5,435 nt of DNA from an uncultured Clostridia bacterium (lineage in GTDB: Bacteria > Bacillota > Clostridia > TANB77 > CAG-508): assembly GCA_947599995.1 (NCBI GenBank), contig CANQFW010000082.1, positions 1-5,435 on the forward strand. The letters run 5' to 3'. The translations under genes were made by a program, and so were the position numbers. The notes under the pieces are model-generated. The model saw only the letters and a program-made list of their open reading frames with translations. It did not search any database and was not told the DNA's origin. Shown one piece after another: positions 5,253 to 5,435 of this stretch (position 1 is its first letter; each line of letters begins with the position of its first letter).

Positions 5253-5435
5253 TTAAATATTCATATTGTAAATTTTTATAAATTCTTCAATTAATGCATC
5301 TTGTGAATATAAACTTCTCATTTTACTTGAAATTTTCTCTCTATTAAATGAAACTTGGTTTTGTAAAATTCTGGTTATTTCTTTTGCTAATGATTTTGCA
5401 TCTTCAACATTTACTAAAATTCCTACATCTGGAGT
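5253..5435 (-). CDS. Glycosyltransferase, probably family GT4, C-terminal 60 residues (partial)
   Basis: An open frame enters from the right edge of the window and ends in TAA at 5253-5255; the start is outside. The visible 60 residues begin TPDVGILVNVEDAKSLAKEI and end in FIKIYNMNI. This matches the C-terminal end of GT4 (GT-B fold) glycosyltransferases: a G-I/L-L-V-(5 residues)-A-x-x-L-A-x-x-I segment closing the nucleotide-sugar-binding domain, then a helix with a (Y/F)S.E-like motif (here LYSQDAL) and a terminal hydrophobic-Y helix. Such enzymes build lipopolysaccharide-like, capsular or cell-wall glycans or glycolipids at the cytoplasmic face. The diagnostic E-x7-E motif and acceptor domain are not in the window, so donor, acceptor and exact family are unknown. 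Its composition matches guaD and the sugar operon. About 149 bases separate it from guaD. Confidence 0.7.
   Translation of the reverse strand, partial: TPDVGILVNVEDAKSLAKEITRILQNQVSFNREKISSKMRSLYSQDALIEEFIKIYNMNI

Noticed and set aside
1..5435. Insertion sequence, CRISPR array, toxin-antitoxin pair or defence system
   Set aside because: No transposase, direct repeat array, paired small genes with known motifs, or target-site duplication could be seen.

Overview
The window looks like a piece of chromosome from a low-GC Gram-positive bacterium (Firmicutes, clostridia-like). Most of it is roughly 25-30% GC by hand count of sample lines, the Shine-Dalgarno (SD) sites are strong AGGAG(G) types, the promoters fit sigma-A consensus, and every complete gene ends in TAA. 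All genes lie on the minus strand, so transcription runs from high to low coordinates. No tRNA, rRNA, CRISPR array or transposase gene is visible.

In transcription order: (1) 5253-5435 is the last 60 residues of what looks like a family 4 glycosyltransferase, cut by the window edge. (2) 4645-5103 is a guanine deaminase of the GuaD type, with its own probable promoter and a clear downstream terminator. (3) 4311-4644 is a structured intergenic region holding the guaD terminator, a second terminator-like hairpin with a T7 tract, a perfect 13-bp palindrome, a possible 34-codon reading frame, and a strong promoter. (4) 3060-4310 encodes a glycoside hydrolase of the Glycoamylase (PF10091) / GH144 type, and 857-3082 encodes a GH3 beta-glucosidase. 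Their coding regions overlap by 23 bases, so they almost certainly form one operon. (5) 1-830 is a self-contained unit, with promoter, a 228-residue Nudix protein gene and terminator, and is clearly richer in G+C (about 40%) than the rest.

The best supported biology is the two-enzyme carbohydrate module. GH144-type enzymes cut beta-1,2-glucan, and the GH3 enzyme resembles the Listeria Lin1840 type, which is active on sophorose and beta-1,2-gluco-oligosaccharides. Neither protein has a signal peptide, so the pair probably works in the cytoplasm on imported beta-1,2-linked oligosaccharides, releasing glucose. The transporter is not in the window. GuaD would turn guanine into xanthine and ammonia, a separate salvage or nitrogen function. 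The Nudix unit appears unrelated and may have been acquired from a relative with higher GC.

I do not see a clearly new defence or mobile system. The less ordinary parts are the densely structured region upstream of the glucanase gene (4301-4521), the degenerate Nudix box, and the composition break near 740-850.
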